The translations under genes and the position numbers were made by a program. The notes below the pieces were generated by a model. The model ran no database searches. It was not told the origin of the DNA and was given only the letters and a program-made list of their open reading frames with translations. DNA of 64,000 nt from Acidobacteriota bacterium (GTDB taxonomy: Bacteria > Acidobacteriota > Terriglobia > Bryobacterales > Bryobacteraceae): the NCBI GenBank assembly GCA_017307505.1, contig JAFKEE010000034.1:186001-250000 (forward strand), read 5' to 3'. Below are positions 26,114 to 33,235 of this stretch, piece by piece. The stretch's first letter is position 1. Each line of letters starts with the position of its first letter.

Positions 26114-27084
26114 GCGACCTGTCGGCCACCACGGAGTTCGACTCCTGCCCCGCCTGCGGGTCGGCCCAGATGCGGACCCTGTGTCACGGCACTGACAAAC
26201 TGTACAACACCACCGACAAAGTGTTCCTCGTGGTGGAGTGCCGCGAATGCAAGCTGATCCGCCTGTATCCCTGGCCTGAGGCCGATGAGATCCGCCAATA
26301 CTACCCGGAGAACTACTGGTATGACCCGGGCGGCGATACAGCGGACCGTCTGGCCGAGTTCTGGCGGCGTTTTGTTCTGCGGGATCACGTCCGCTTTGTG
26401 CGCAAGGCTCTGGAGTCGTGCGAAGGCACCGCTCCGGTGTTGGATGTGGGCTGCGGCGGCGGGTTGTTCCTGCGCGAGCTGAACCTGCCCCAGAACCAGA
26501 TTGTCGGGCTGGACTTCTCGGTGAACGCGGCCTCGGTCGCGTGGTCGAGCAATGGCGTCCCGGTTGCCTGTGGAGCGCTGCCGCGCGCCCCATTCCGGCC
26601 GGGTTCGTTCCGCACCATCACGATGTTCCACGTGCTGGAGCACCTGTACGATCCCTCGGCCTATCTCAACGCGGCGCACCGCCTGCTGCAGCCCGACGGC
26701 CGCCTGGTGGTGCAGGTGCCGAACGCCGCCAGCTGGCAGTTCCTGCTGTTCGGCGAAAACTGGAACGGGCTCGACATCCCGCGCCACCTGATCGATTTCA
26801 AGGAGCAGGACCTCATCAACCTGCTGGAGTATTGCGGCTTCGAAGTCGTGCGGCGCAAGCACTTCTCGCTGCGGGATAACCCGGCGGGCCTCGCGACCAC
26901 GCTGGCGCTGGGGCTCGACCCGATGTCGAGGCGGATCCGCGGAGTGCAGGATGCGCCACGGATCAAGCTGCTGAAGGACATGGCCTACTTCGCGCTGGTG
27001 CTGGCCTCGATACCGCTCACCATGCTCGAGGCGGCCTGCCGCTGCGGCGCCAGCATCATGATCGAGGCAAAGCGCAAGGCATGA
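25819..27084 (+). CDS. Class I SAM methyltransferase with N-terminal zinc ribbon and disordered leader
   Basis: 421 residues if read from GTG 25819. Residues ~1-107 are low complexity and rich in Pro, Glu and Ala; they lie entirely over the 3' end of the GT2 gene in another frame. A four-cysteine zinc ribbon follows (C110-P-A-C113 ... C141-R-E-C144), then a Rossmann methyltransferase with VLDVGCGGGLFL, VGLDFSVNAA and TMFHVLEHLYDP. The zinc-ribbon/methyltransferase layout is common in polysaccharide clusters. Between GTG 25864 and ATG 26170 the frame has no ATG, GTG or TTG, so keeping the ribbon requires a start inside the GT2 gene. GTG 25819 has a GGAAG 6 nt upstream. The start is uncertain; the catalytic part is not. 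Confidence 0.8.
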   Translation: MAKRRVLSRKASRRTVGSPSETRGNQPVPEPVEQTESLFGALEGRLASTTDAAGDAEEAPRPETVAPAEPEPGAPADPKPSHFAERSEPEGGGAEPAVGDLSATTEFDSCPACGSAQMRTLCHGTDKLYNTTDKVFLVVECRECKLIRLYPWPEADEIRQYYPENYWYDPGGDTADRLAEFWRRFVLRDHVRFVRKALESCEGTAPVLDVGCGGGLFLRELNLPQNQIVGLDFSVNAASVAWSSNGVPVACGALPRAPFRPGSFRTITMFHVLEHLYDPSAYLNAAHRLLQPDGRLVVQVPNAASWQFLLFGENWNGLDIPRHLIDFKEQDLINLLEYCGFEVVRRKHFSLRDNPAGLATTLALGLDPMSRRIRGVQDAPRIKLLKDMAYFALVLASIPLTMLEAACRCGASIMIEAKRKA

Positions 27085-27779
27085 GGTACGAGACGGCCCG
27101 GCGTGTGTTGCCAGACCGGCTGCGGCGGTACATCTACTCCTTCGAAGCGATGATTGAGGATGCGGTCAACGGGCTGGCCGCGCGACTGCCGGCCGGATCG
27201 CGCGTGCTGGACGCGGGCGCCGGGGAAGGGCAGTACTCCAGCTATTTCCGCCAGCATCGCTATACCGGCGTCGACCTCGGAGTAGGCGACACCGCCTGGG
27301 ATTACGGAGAACTGGACGCGATCGCGGACCTGAACCAGTTGCCCTTTCGCGACGACACGTTTGACGGCTCGCTCAACATCGTTACGCTGGAACACCTGAA
27401 GGAGCCGAAACTGGCCCTGCGTGAGATCGCGCGGGTGTTGAAGCCCGGCGGGCTGCTGTTGATCGTGGCTCCGCACGAGTGGGAAGTGCACCAGTCGCCG
27501 CACGACTTCTTCCGGTATACGAAACACGGGCTGGCGTTTCTGTTCGCGGAGGCCGGGCTGGAAGTGCAGACGCTGGAACCCGCGGGCGGATACTTCCGGC
27601 TGGTGGCGCGCCGGCTACTGAACGGCCTGCAGTTCTTCCCGGGTCCGCTCAAATTGATTCCGGCTTTGTTCTTCCTGCCGCTGGCGTTGGTGCTGCCGTT
27701 GCTCGAAGGTTTGGACAAAGAGAAGAACTTCACGCTGGGCTACCGGTGTGTGGCGGTGAAGCCCCTGCCTCACGGCTAG
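27081..27779 (+). CDS. Class I SAM-dependent methyltransferase
   Basis: 232 residues with an almost canonical methyltransferase-11 order: SRVLDAGAGEGQYSSYF (SAM-binding glycines), YTGVDLG (acidic second strand), ADLNQLPFRDDTFDGSLNIVTLEHL and LREIARVLKPGGLLLIVAP. The tail HQSPHDFFRYTKHGLAFLF is typical of methyltransferases linked to surface polysaccharide or lipid synthesis. Starts at ATG 27081 overlapping the stop of the previous methyltransferase (ATGA), so both are translated from one message with the GT2 gene. The target is unknown. Confidence 0.9.
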   Translation: MRYETARRVLPDRLRRYIYSFEAMIEDAVNGLAARLPAGSRVLDAGAGEGQYSSYFRQHRYTGVDLGVGDTAWDYGELDAIADLNQLPFRDDTFDGSLNIVTLEHLKEPKLALREIARVLKPGGLLLIVAPHEWEVHQSPHDFFRYTKHGLAFLFAEAGLEVQTLEPAGGYFRLVARRLLNGLQFFPGPLKLIPALFFLPLALVLPLLEGLDKEKNFTLGYRCVAVKPLPHG

Positions 27780-28642
27780 GGATGGGTGTGCAGGTAGTAG
27801 CGCGTCGCCTCGATGATCTCCTCATCCGGAGGGTCTTCGCCCGTATAGCCGTGCAAGTCACGGATAGCCATCATGTCGCCACGGACCCACGCGTCACGCT
27901 GAAATCGTTTCAGCAATTCTTCGATCGCCTCGCGATCATGCAAGCGCACTAGACCCCAAATCGCCTCGTCCCGGGCATCCTCAAAGGTCTCTTCCCGCCA
28001 TCGCTTTCGGAGTGCTTCGATCACTTCGGGGGAAGACTCGGCCCCCTGGCCGACGGCCATGGTTGCCCAGTCCCGCACGTTCTGATCCTCGTCCTCCATC
28101 AACCGTAGCAGCGCCTGCTGCGCAGGCTCAGAGTTCGTATATAACAGTCCGAGGGCCGAGGCCAGCCTGACCTCCGGATCCGCGTGCATCGCCAGCGCGA
28201 GTAGCGCTTCCGGGCACGGGCAGTCTGCGTTGAGATGCGCCAGAGCCATGGCCGCGGAGCGCGCCACATGGATGTTGGGATCTTCCAGGCCCCGCAGCGC
28301 CAGGTCGCGGCACAACGGCAGGTAGGGCCGTTTGTCGACCGGACGTCCGGATCCAAACTGGGCGAGCACATCGAGGCCGATCTCCCGCCACCGCGGATCG
28401 CGCGAGTCGCAGTACCCAACGGCCATGTTGAAGACCTCCGCCGTGGGGCGCAGGCGGAGTTCGTGGATGAATCTCCACGTGGCGTCGTCCTCGCGATCGC
28501 CGTCGTAAGCCTGTTCGAACAGGAGCGGTGCGGGTGTGGGCGCTTGCGCCAGATACTCGGCGGCACCGAACTCATCGGGTCTCGCACCGAAGGCCTCGAT
28601 GTAGAGCAGGCGGGCATTGCCGAGACGTTGGTGAGAACTCAT
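27776..28642 (-). CDS. HEAT-repeat protein
   Basis: 288 residues made mostly of helical repeats of the HEAT/PBS-lyase type, for example VARSAAMALAHLNAD, EVRLASALGLLYTNS and NVRDWATMAVGQGAES, each about 30 residues apart, with the region ~85-250 best defined. Such solenoids mediate protein contacts and have no catalytic motif here. No signal peptide. The stop region overlaps the convergent methyltransferase by 4 nt. A 98-nt gap separates the start from the divergent M28 gene. A specific role cannot be assigned. Confidence 0.78.
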   Translation of the reverse strand: MSSHQRLGNARLLYIEAFGARPDEFGAAEYLAQAPTPAPLLFEQAYDGDREDDATWRFIHELRLRPTAEVFNMAVGYCDSRDPRWREIGLDVLAQFGSGRPVDKRPYLPLCRDLALRGLEDPNIHVARSAAMALAHLNADCPCPEALLALAMHADPEVRLASALGLLYTNSEPAQQALLRLMEDEDQNVRDWATMAVGQGAESSPEVIEALRKRWREETFEDARDEAIWGLVRLHDREAIEELLKRFQRDAWVRGDMMAIRDLHGYTGEDPPDEEIIEATRYYLHTHP

Positions 28643-28741
28643 GGGATTGGCACCGGACGACTATCGGCTGATCCCATTCTATTCCGCGCGCACCGGCCCG
28701 GTTTCGCCTGTCCGCCTCCCCCCGCTACACTAGATATCTGG

Positions 28742-29611
28742 ATGCAACGATCCCACCGACTGCTGGCTTGCCTGATTTTTGCCTTGCCGCTGATGGCGGC
28801 GGAATTCTCCGGCCAACGCGCGTACGACCAGACCAAGGCGCTCGTGGCCCTGGGCCCGCGGCCCTCGGGGACTCCGGCGATCAAAAAGGCACAGGATTAC
28901 ATCTCCGCCCAATTGAAGGCTGCCGGCTGGACAGTGGTCGAAGACGTCTTCACGGCGAAGACGCCCGCAGGGCCCGTTGTGATGAAGAACATCATCGCCA
29001 AGCGGGCCGGGCAGAGCGGCAAGATCGTGGCGGTGAGCGGTCACTACGACACCAAGCGCTTCTCCTTCCCCTTCGTGGGCGCCAACGACGGCGGCTCCTC
29101 GGCTGGCCTGCTGCTCGAGATGGCCGTGGCGCTCAAGAGCATCCCGCTGAAGAACGAGGTCTACCTCGTGTTCTTCGACGGCGAGGAAGCGGTGAAAGAC
29201 TGGACCGCCACGGACTCCGTCTATGGCTCACGCCACCTGGCCGACAAGTGGGCTGCTGACGGCACCCTGGGCCGGATGAACGCGCTGATCAACGTCGACA
29301 TGATTGGCGACCGCGATCTGCACCTGGTGCGCGAACAGTACTCCTCGGAAGTGTTGCGCAGCATCGTCTGGCAGGTAGCCTCGCAGTTGGGCCAGGCCAA
29401 GCACTTCGACGGCATGGAAGGCGCGATCGAGGACGATCACATGCCATTCCTCCGCAGAGGCGTGCGCGCCCTCGACCTCATCGATTTCGACTACGGTCCG
29501 GACAATTCCTGGTGGCATACCAACCAGGACACGATGGATAAATTGAGCGCCTCCAGCCTGCAAACGGTGGGAAGCGTCGTGCTGGAAACCCTGAAAAGAC
29601 TGGAGCCCTGA
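28742..29611 (+). CDS. Exported M28-family enzyme, glutaminyl-peptide cyclotransferase type
   Basis: 289 residues from ATG 28742 with a signal peptide (CLIFALPLMAA). Zinc-aminopeptidase fold: AVSGHYDTKRFSF (H101, D103), GANDGGSSAGLLLEMA (D116), YLVFFDGEEA (E148/E149), NVDMIGDRDLH (D186) and the late SWWHTNQDTMDKLS (H259). The combination FDGEEA, EDDHMPFL and WWHT is closer to animal-type glutaminyl cyclases than to aminopeptidases; those form N-terminal pyroglutamate on exported proteins using one zinc. The open frame extends upstream of 28742, but that part overlaps the divergent HEAT gene and lacks a signal peptide. An M28 aminopeptidase remains the alternative. Confidence 0.82.
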   Translation: MQRSHRLLACLIFALPLMAAEFSGQRAYDQTKALVALGPRPSGTPAIKKAQDYISAQLKAAGWTVVEDVFTAKTPAGPVVMKNIIAKRAGQSGKIVAVSGHYDTKRFSFPFVGANDGGSSAGLLLEMAVALKSIPLKNEVYLVFFDGEEAVKDWTATDSVYGSRHLADKWAADGTLGRMNALINVDMIGDRDLHLVREQYSSEVLRSIVWQVASQLGQAKHFDGMEGAIEDDHMPFLRRGVRALDLIDFDYGPDNSWWHTNQDTMDKLSASSLQTVGSVVLETLKRLEP

Positions 29612-29616
29612 TCCCC

Positions 29617-30027
29617 ATGCCCAAACGCCGCGATCTCTTCAAAGCCGCTGCCTTTCTCGCCCCGTTTGCCGCCGCACAAGGCGCCGGGAAGCTCCCGGAC
29701 GCCGCCCTGAATCCCGCCCAGGCGAAGCTGGTGAAGGAGCCGTTTGGCGACCACCGGATTTACTTCGACGGTCCAACGGATCAGTTGAAGTCGATGACCT
29801 CGGGTAGCCTGCAACTGAAAGCGGGCATGCAGCCGCATCCTCCGCATCAGCACCCGGAAGAGGAGTTTGTCCTGGTGACGGAAGGGACCGGCGAAATCAC
29901 GGTCGGCGGCAAGGTGACGAAGGTGGCCGCGGGCTCGATGATGTACTGCGCGGGCAACAAGGTTCACGGCATTGTGAACACGGGGAAGGTGCCGATGACC
30001 TTCTTCTACTACAAGTGGAAGGCGTAA
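29617..30027 (+). CDS. Exported cupin-domain protein
   Basis: 136 residues. The N-terminus has a signal-like segment (RRDLFKAAAFLAPFAAAQG), possibly recognised by the Tat system. The rest is a single cupin: metal-binding motif 1 is H74-x2-H77-x-H79-x3-E83 followed by FVLVTEGTGE, and motif 2 is seen around GNKVHGIVN. The metal and reaction are not predictable. The gene starts 5 nt after the cyclotransferase-like gene, so both are in one transcript and are probably exported together. Confidence 0.82.
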   Translation: MPKRRDLFKAAAFLAPFAAAQGAGKLPDAALNPAQAKLVKEPFGDHRIYFDGPTDQLKSMTSGSLQLKAGMQPHPPHQHPEEEFVLVTEGTGEITVGGKVTKVAAGSMMYCAGNKVHGIVNTGKVPMTFFYYKWKA

Positions 30028-30084
30028 GCGGGCCGCCTGCTTCGCGTGGGATCCCGGTAGAATTCTGCTCCGAATTCGACGCGT

Positions 30085-30098
30085 GTGACTTGCGTCAC
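30085..30098. promoter_or_regulatory. Palindromic CRP/FNR-type operator upstream of the NO-repair gene
   Basis: GTGAC-TTGC-GTCAC is a perfect 5-4-5 palindrome centred at 30091.5, followed by CGACTT. A nearly identical site precedes the nitrate operon. The half-site geometry (TGAC-N4-GTCA) is that of CRP/FNR-family dimers such as FNR, NNR/DNR and HcpR. If centred at -41.5, transcription would start near 30133; a -10-like CATGAT lies at 30121-30126, 23 nt before the gene start region. Confidence 0.6.
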
Positions 30099-30155
30099 CG
30101 ACTTACCTGGATTTTCTAGTCATGATTGCCTCAGAAAGGAATTCTGAGGAATTCG

Positions 30156-30866
30156 ATGACTACCACGACGACTTTAGCTGACATTGCCGCGACTTCCCTG
30201 GTGGCGGTGAGGACTCTGGAACGCTACGGCCTGGACTACTGCTGTGGCGGCAAACAGGCGATTGGGGACGCCTGCTCGGCGAAGGGCCTGGATGCCAGCG
30301 CCGTGATGCAGGAGATCGAGCAGTCGCTGAACACAGGCGGCGGCGACAGGGACTGGCAGAATGCGCCCCTGGGTGAACTGGCTCGACACATCATCGCCAC
30401 GCACCACGAGTATTTGCGGCAGGAATTGCCGGCCGTGGGCGCCCGCATGGCGAAGGTATTGCGCGTTCATGGCGGCCGCGATCCGCAGACGCTGACCCGC
30501 ATGGCGACGGTCTACGACGGCCTGCGCAGCGAACTGGAAGCGCACATCGCCAAGGAAGAGCAGATCCTTTTCCCGTTCATCGCGAAGTACGCCCAGGCGG
30601 AAGCCCAGGGCCAGCCCATGCCTCCGGTTCCCTTCGGATCCATCGCCAATCCCATCGCCATGATGGAGCGCGAGCACGAAGGCGCCGGTGACGCGCTGGT
30701 GGAGCTCCGCACGCTGACCAACAACTACGAATTGCCCCCTTACGCGTGCACTACGGTACGCATGCTGTTCGACGGACTGCAGGCGCTGGAAGCAGACCTC
30801 CACGTGCACATTCACCTCGAAAACAACATCCTGTTTCCGCGTGCCATTGCACTGGAGCGCCGGTAG
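30156..30866 (+). CDS. scdA: Iron-sulfur cluster repair di-iron protein (Ric/ScdA/YtfE family)
   Basis: 236 residues from ATG 30156, preceded by the ribosome-binding sequence GAGGAATTCG. The short N-terminal ScdA_N domain has the hallmark LERYGLDYCCGG (C29-C30); the rest is a hemerythrin-like helical bundle with His/Glu ligands (IIATHHEYLRQELP, EAHIAKEEQILFPF, MEREHEGAGD, ADLHVHIHLENNILFPR). These cytoplasmic proteins repair Fe-S clusters damaged by nitric oxide or peroxide. A CRP/FNR-type palindrome in the leader matches one in front of the nitrate operon 0.8 kb downstream. Confidence 0.94.
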   Translation: MTTTTTLADIAATSLVAVRTLERYGLDYCCGGKQAIGDACSAKGLDASAVMQEIEQSLNTGGGDRDWQNAPLGELARHIIATHHEYLRQELPAVGARMAKVLRVHGGRDPQTLTRMATVYDGLRSELEAHIAKEEQILFPFIAKYAQAEAQGQPMPPVPFGSIANPIAMMEREHEGAGDALVELRTLTNNYELPPYACTTVRMLFDGLQALEADLHVHIHLENNILFPRAIALERR

Positions 30867-30918
30867 CCGGCGCTCCGCTTCCCTTTTTTGTACAAATTGG
30901 TATAGGTTTAAACGCGGG

Positions 30919-30932
30919 GTGACTTTTGTCAC
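30919..30932. promoter_or_regulatory. Palindromic CRP/FNR-type operator upstream of the nitrate operon
   Basis: GTGAC-TTTT-GTCAC (perfect 5-4-5 palindrome), centred at 30925.5 and 51 nt before the GTG start of the transporter gene. Sequence around it matches the upstream site: both read CGCG-N-GTGACTT-N2-GTCACCGAC. With the site at -41.5 the start of transcription would fall near 30967, 16 nt before the start codon and just ahead of the GAGGGGGAG ribosome-binding sequence. Confidence 0.62.
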
Positions 30933-30982
30933 CGACCTGGCCCGATGGCGCGTGCCATGATGCAGCGTGAGAGGGGGAGTGT

Positions 30983-33235
30983 GTGAGCGAATCTGAGAGC
31001 AGTTTGCAGAGGCTCCAGTTGTGGCTGGGCACGATATCGTTCTTCCTGTGCTTCGCCGTGTGGGGCATCGTCAGTTCGTTCGCCCCGGCTTACCGGCAGC
31101 AGTTTCACCTGACGGCCACACAGACGTCGCTGATCGTCGCGATACCGGTGCTGTTGGGCTCGCTGGGCCGCATCCCCCTGGGGATGCTGACAGACCGGTT
31201 TGGCGGCCGGCTGGTGTTCACGCTCCTGTTCCTCGCTTCGGCCGGAGCGGGGGCGGTGCTGGCCAACGTAACCACCTACAACGGACTGCTGGCCGCGGGC
31301 TTCTTCGTCGGCGTGGCCGGATCGTCCTTCTCGGTGGGCGTCGGCTTCGTCTCCAAGTGGTTTGCGGCGGAACGGCAGGGCACGGCGCTGGGGCTCTATG
31401 GGATGGGCAACATGGGCCAGTCGGCGGTGGTCTTTCTGGGCCCCGTCCTGGCTGCCATGATCGGCCGCTCGAACTTCATCTACGGCATCTCAGCCCTGTT
31501 GGTGGTTTGGTCGGTCGTCTTTTGGACCCTGGCGCGGAATGCACCCGCTTTCGTGCCGAACAAAAAGGGACTGGGGCCGATGATCCAGATCCTTACGAAG
31601 GAGCCGCTGGCCTGGGTCCTGTCGCTGTTCTACTTCCTCACCTTCGGCGGCTTTGTGGCGTTCTCCATCTATCTGCCATCGCTGCTGAAGGATGACTTCG
31701 GCCTGGCTCCGGCGGACGCCGGCTTCCGGGCTGCGGGCTTCGTGGTCTTGGCGACGCTGCTGCGGCCCGTAGGCGGAGCCCTGGCCGACCGGTTGGGCGG
31801 CGCGCGCGTGCTGTGGGGCGTCTTCCTGGGCATCGCGCCGTTCGCCTTGCTGCTGGCGTGGCCCTCGATGGTGCCGTTCACTGTGGGCGCGCTGGGTTGT
31901 GCGGCGCTGCTCGGGTTGGGCAACGGAGCGGTCTTCAAGCTGGTGCCGCAATACTTCCCCGGCAATACGGCCACGGTTACCGGCCTGGTGGGCGCCATGG
32001 GCGGTCTGGGCGGCTTCTTTCCTCCGCTACTGCTGGGCCGGTTTCGCGACTCGCTCGGCGTCGTCTGGCCGGGCTTCGTCCTGCTGGCCGCGACATCCCT
32101 GGCGCTGTGGTTCCTGAACCTGCGGGTCTTCATCCCCCGCCAGCAGGCGTTGGAACTGAATCTCCAGCCGGACTTCGTGCGCCGGGCCGATCAACTGCGT
32201 GCCGGAGCCTGGGCCGTCGCGGTGACCGCGCTGCTCGTCGCCTCCATCGTGATCGGCTCCAGGAACCTGCAGAACTTCGATGCGGCGCTGGTGGTCTATA
32301 CGTTCGCGGTCATCTTCGCCACGTTCGGCGTGACCTTCCATTACGCGGTCTGGCTGCAGAAACCGCCGACGAAACGCTACTGGCAGCGGAGCCTGGAGTT
32401 GGCTCGGTCGCGCGGTTGGCTGAAGACCATCGCTCTCGTCACGCAGACCGCGGGCACCCACCTGATCGCGCAGAAGTTCATCGCCAAACGCAGCCGGACC
32501 CGCTGGTGGATGCACCAGTTGCTGTTCTGGGGCTGCCTGTCCGCGGCCGCCATCACGTTTCCGCTGGTCTTCGGCTGGGTCAATTTCACGTCCCATCCCG
32601 ACGATCAGATGACCTACATCACCTGGCTGTTCGGCTTCCCGGTGGGGACCATGCAGGCGCGGTCCGTGATTGCCTGGGTCCTCTTTCACGGGCTCGACTT
32701 CTCGGCCGTGCTGGTACTGGGCGGAATCGCTCTATCCCTGGGCCGCCGAATGAAGGACGAAGGCGCGCTGGCACTGGAAACGCTGGCGGCGGACTTCCTG
32801 CCCCTGGCGCTGCTCTTCGCAATCTCCGTGACCGGCCTGGCGCTGACAGTGTCCACGCTCTGGTTCCGCGGAGCTTTCTATGGATTCCTGGCCGTGATCC
32901 ACGCCATCACCGTGATCGGCGCGCTGCTGTTCCTGCCGTTTGGGAAGTTCTTCCACATCTTCCAGCGGCCGGCACAGTTGGGCGTGAAGGTCTACCAGCA
33001 GGCCGGCGGCGAGGATGAGGGCTCGCACTGCCCCCGCTGCGGCCAGCGGTTCGCGTCCAAAATGCATATCGAAGACCTGAAAATTGTGCTGCCGCAACTG
33101 GGGTTCGACTATACGTCGAACGACGGCACTTCGCACTGGCAGGCGCTCTGCCCGCCGTGCAAACGCAAGACCCTGGCGACCGTGCAGATGAGAGTGAAGG
33201 AGAACGCGCATGGCCAAGCCTCCGCAATCCGTTGA
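30983..33235 (+). CDS. NarK-type nitrate/nitrite transporter fused to a NarI-like cytochrome b and a zinc ribbon
   Basis: 750 residues, about 300 longer than a plain NarK. Residues ~10-395 are a 12-span MFS transporter with NarK hallmarks: the helix-2 arginine in GSLGRIPLGMLTDRFGGR, nitrate signature one GLYGMGNMGQSAVV (137-150), the helix-8 arginine in LLRPVGGALADRLGG and signature two GLGNGAVFKLVPQYFP (311-326). Residues ~408-665 are a second membrane domain with five spans and membrane-proximal His residues (H453, H493, H511, H569, H640, H658); VIHAITV and LPFGKFFHIFQRP resemble NarI/DsrM-type haem b subunits. The tail has C683-P-R-C686 and C723-P-P-C726. The GTG start at 30983 has a strong ribosome-binding site. 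It leads the operon and overlaps the reductase gene by 26 nt. Confidence 0.88.
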   Translation: MSESESSLQRLQLWLGTISFFLCFAVWGIVSSFAPAYRQQFHLTATQTSLIVAIPVLLGSLGRIPLGMLTDRFGGRLVFTLLFLASAGAGAVLANVTTYNGLLAAGFFVGVAGSSFSVGVGFVSKWFAAERQGTALGLYGMGNMGQSAVVFLGPVLAAMIGRSNFIYGISALLVVWSVVFWTLARNAPAFVPNKKGLGPMIQILTKEPLAWVLSLFYFLTFGGFVAFSIYLPSLLKDDFGLAPADAGFRAAGFVVLATLLRPVGGALADRLGGARVLWGVFLGIAPFALLLAWPSMVPFTVGALGCAALLGLGNGAVFKLVPQYFPGNTATVTGLVGAMGGLGGFFPPLLLGRFRDSLGVVWPGFVLLAATSLALWFLNLRVFIPRQQALELNLQPDFVRRADQLRAGAWAVAVTALLVASIVIGSRNLQNFDAALVVYTFAVIFATFGVTFHYAVWLQKPPTKRYWQRSLELARSRGWLKTIALVTQTAGTHLIAQKFIAKRSRTRWWMHQLLFWGCLSAAAITFPLVFGWVNFTSHPDDQMTYITWLFGFPVGTMQARSVIAWVLFHGLDFSAVLVLGGIALSLGRRMKDEGALALETLAADFLPLALLFAISVTGLALTVSTLWFRGAFYGFLAVIHAITVIGALLFLPFGKFFHIFQRPAQLGVKVYQQAGGEDEGSHCPRCGQRFASKMHIEDLKIVLPQLGFDYTSNDGTSHWQALCPPCKRKTLATVQMRVKENAHGQASAIR

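Noticed and set aside
28235-28741. Upstream extension of the M28 enzyme frame
   Set aside because: It runs antisense through the HEAT-repeat gene; a clear signal peptide begins at ATG 28742.
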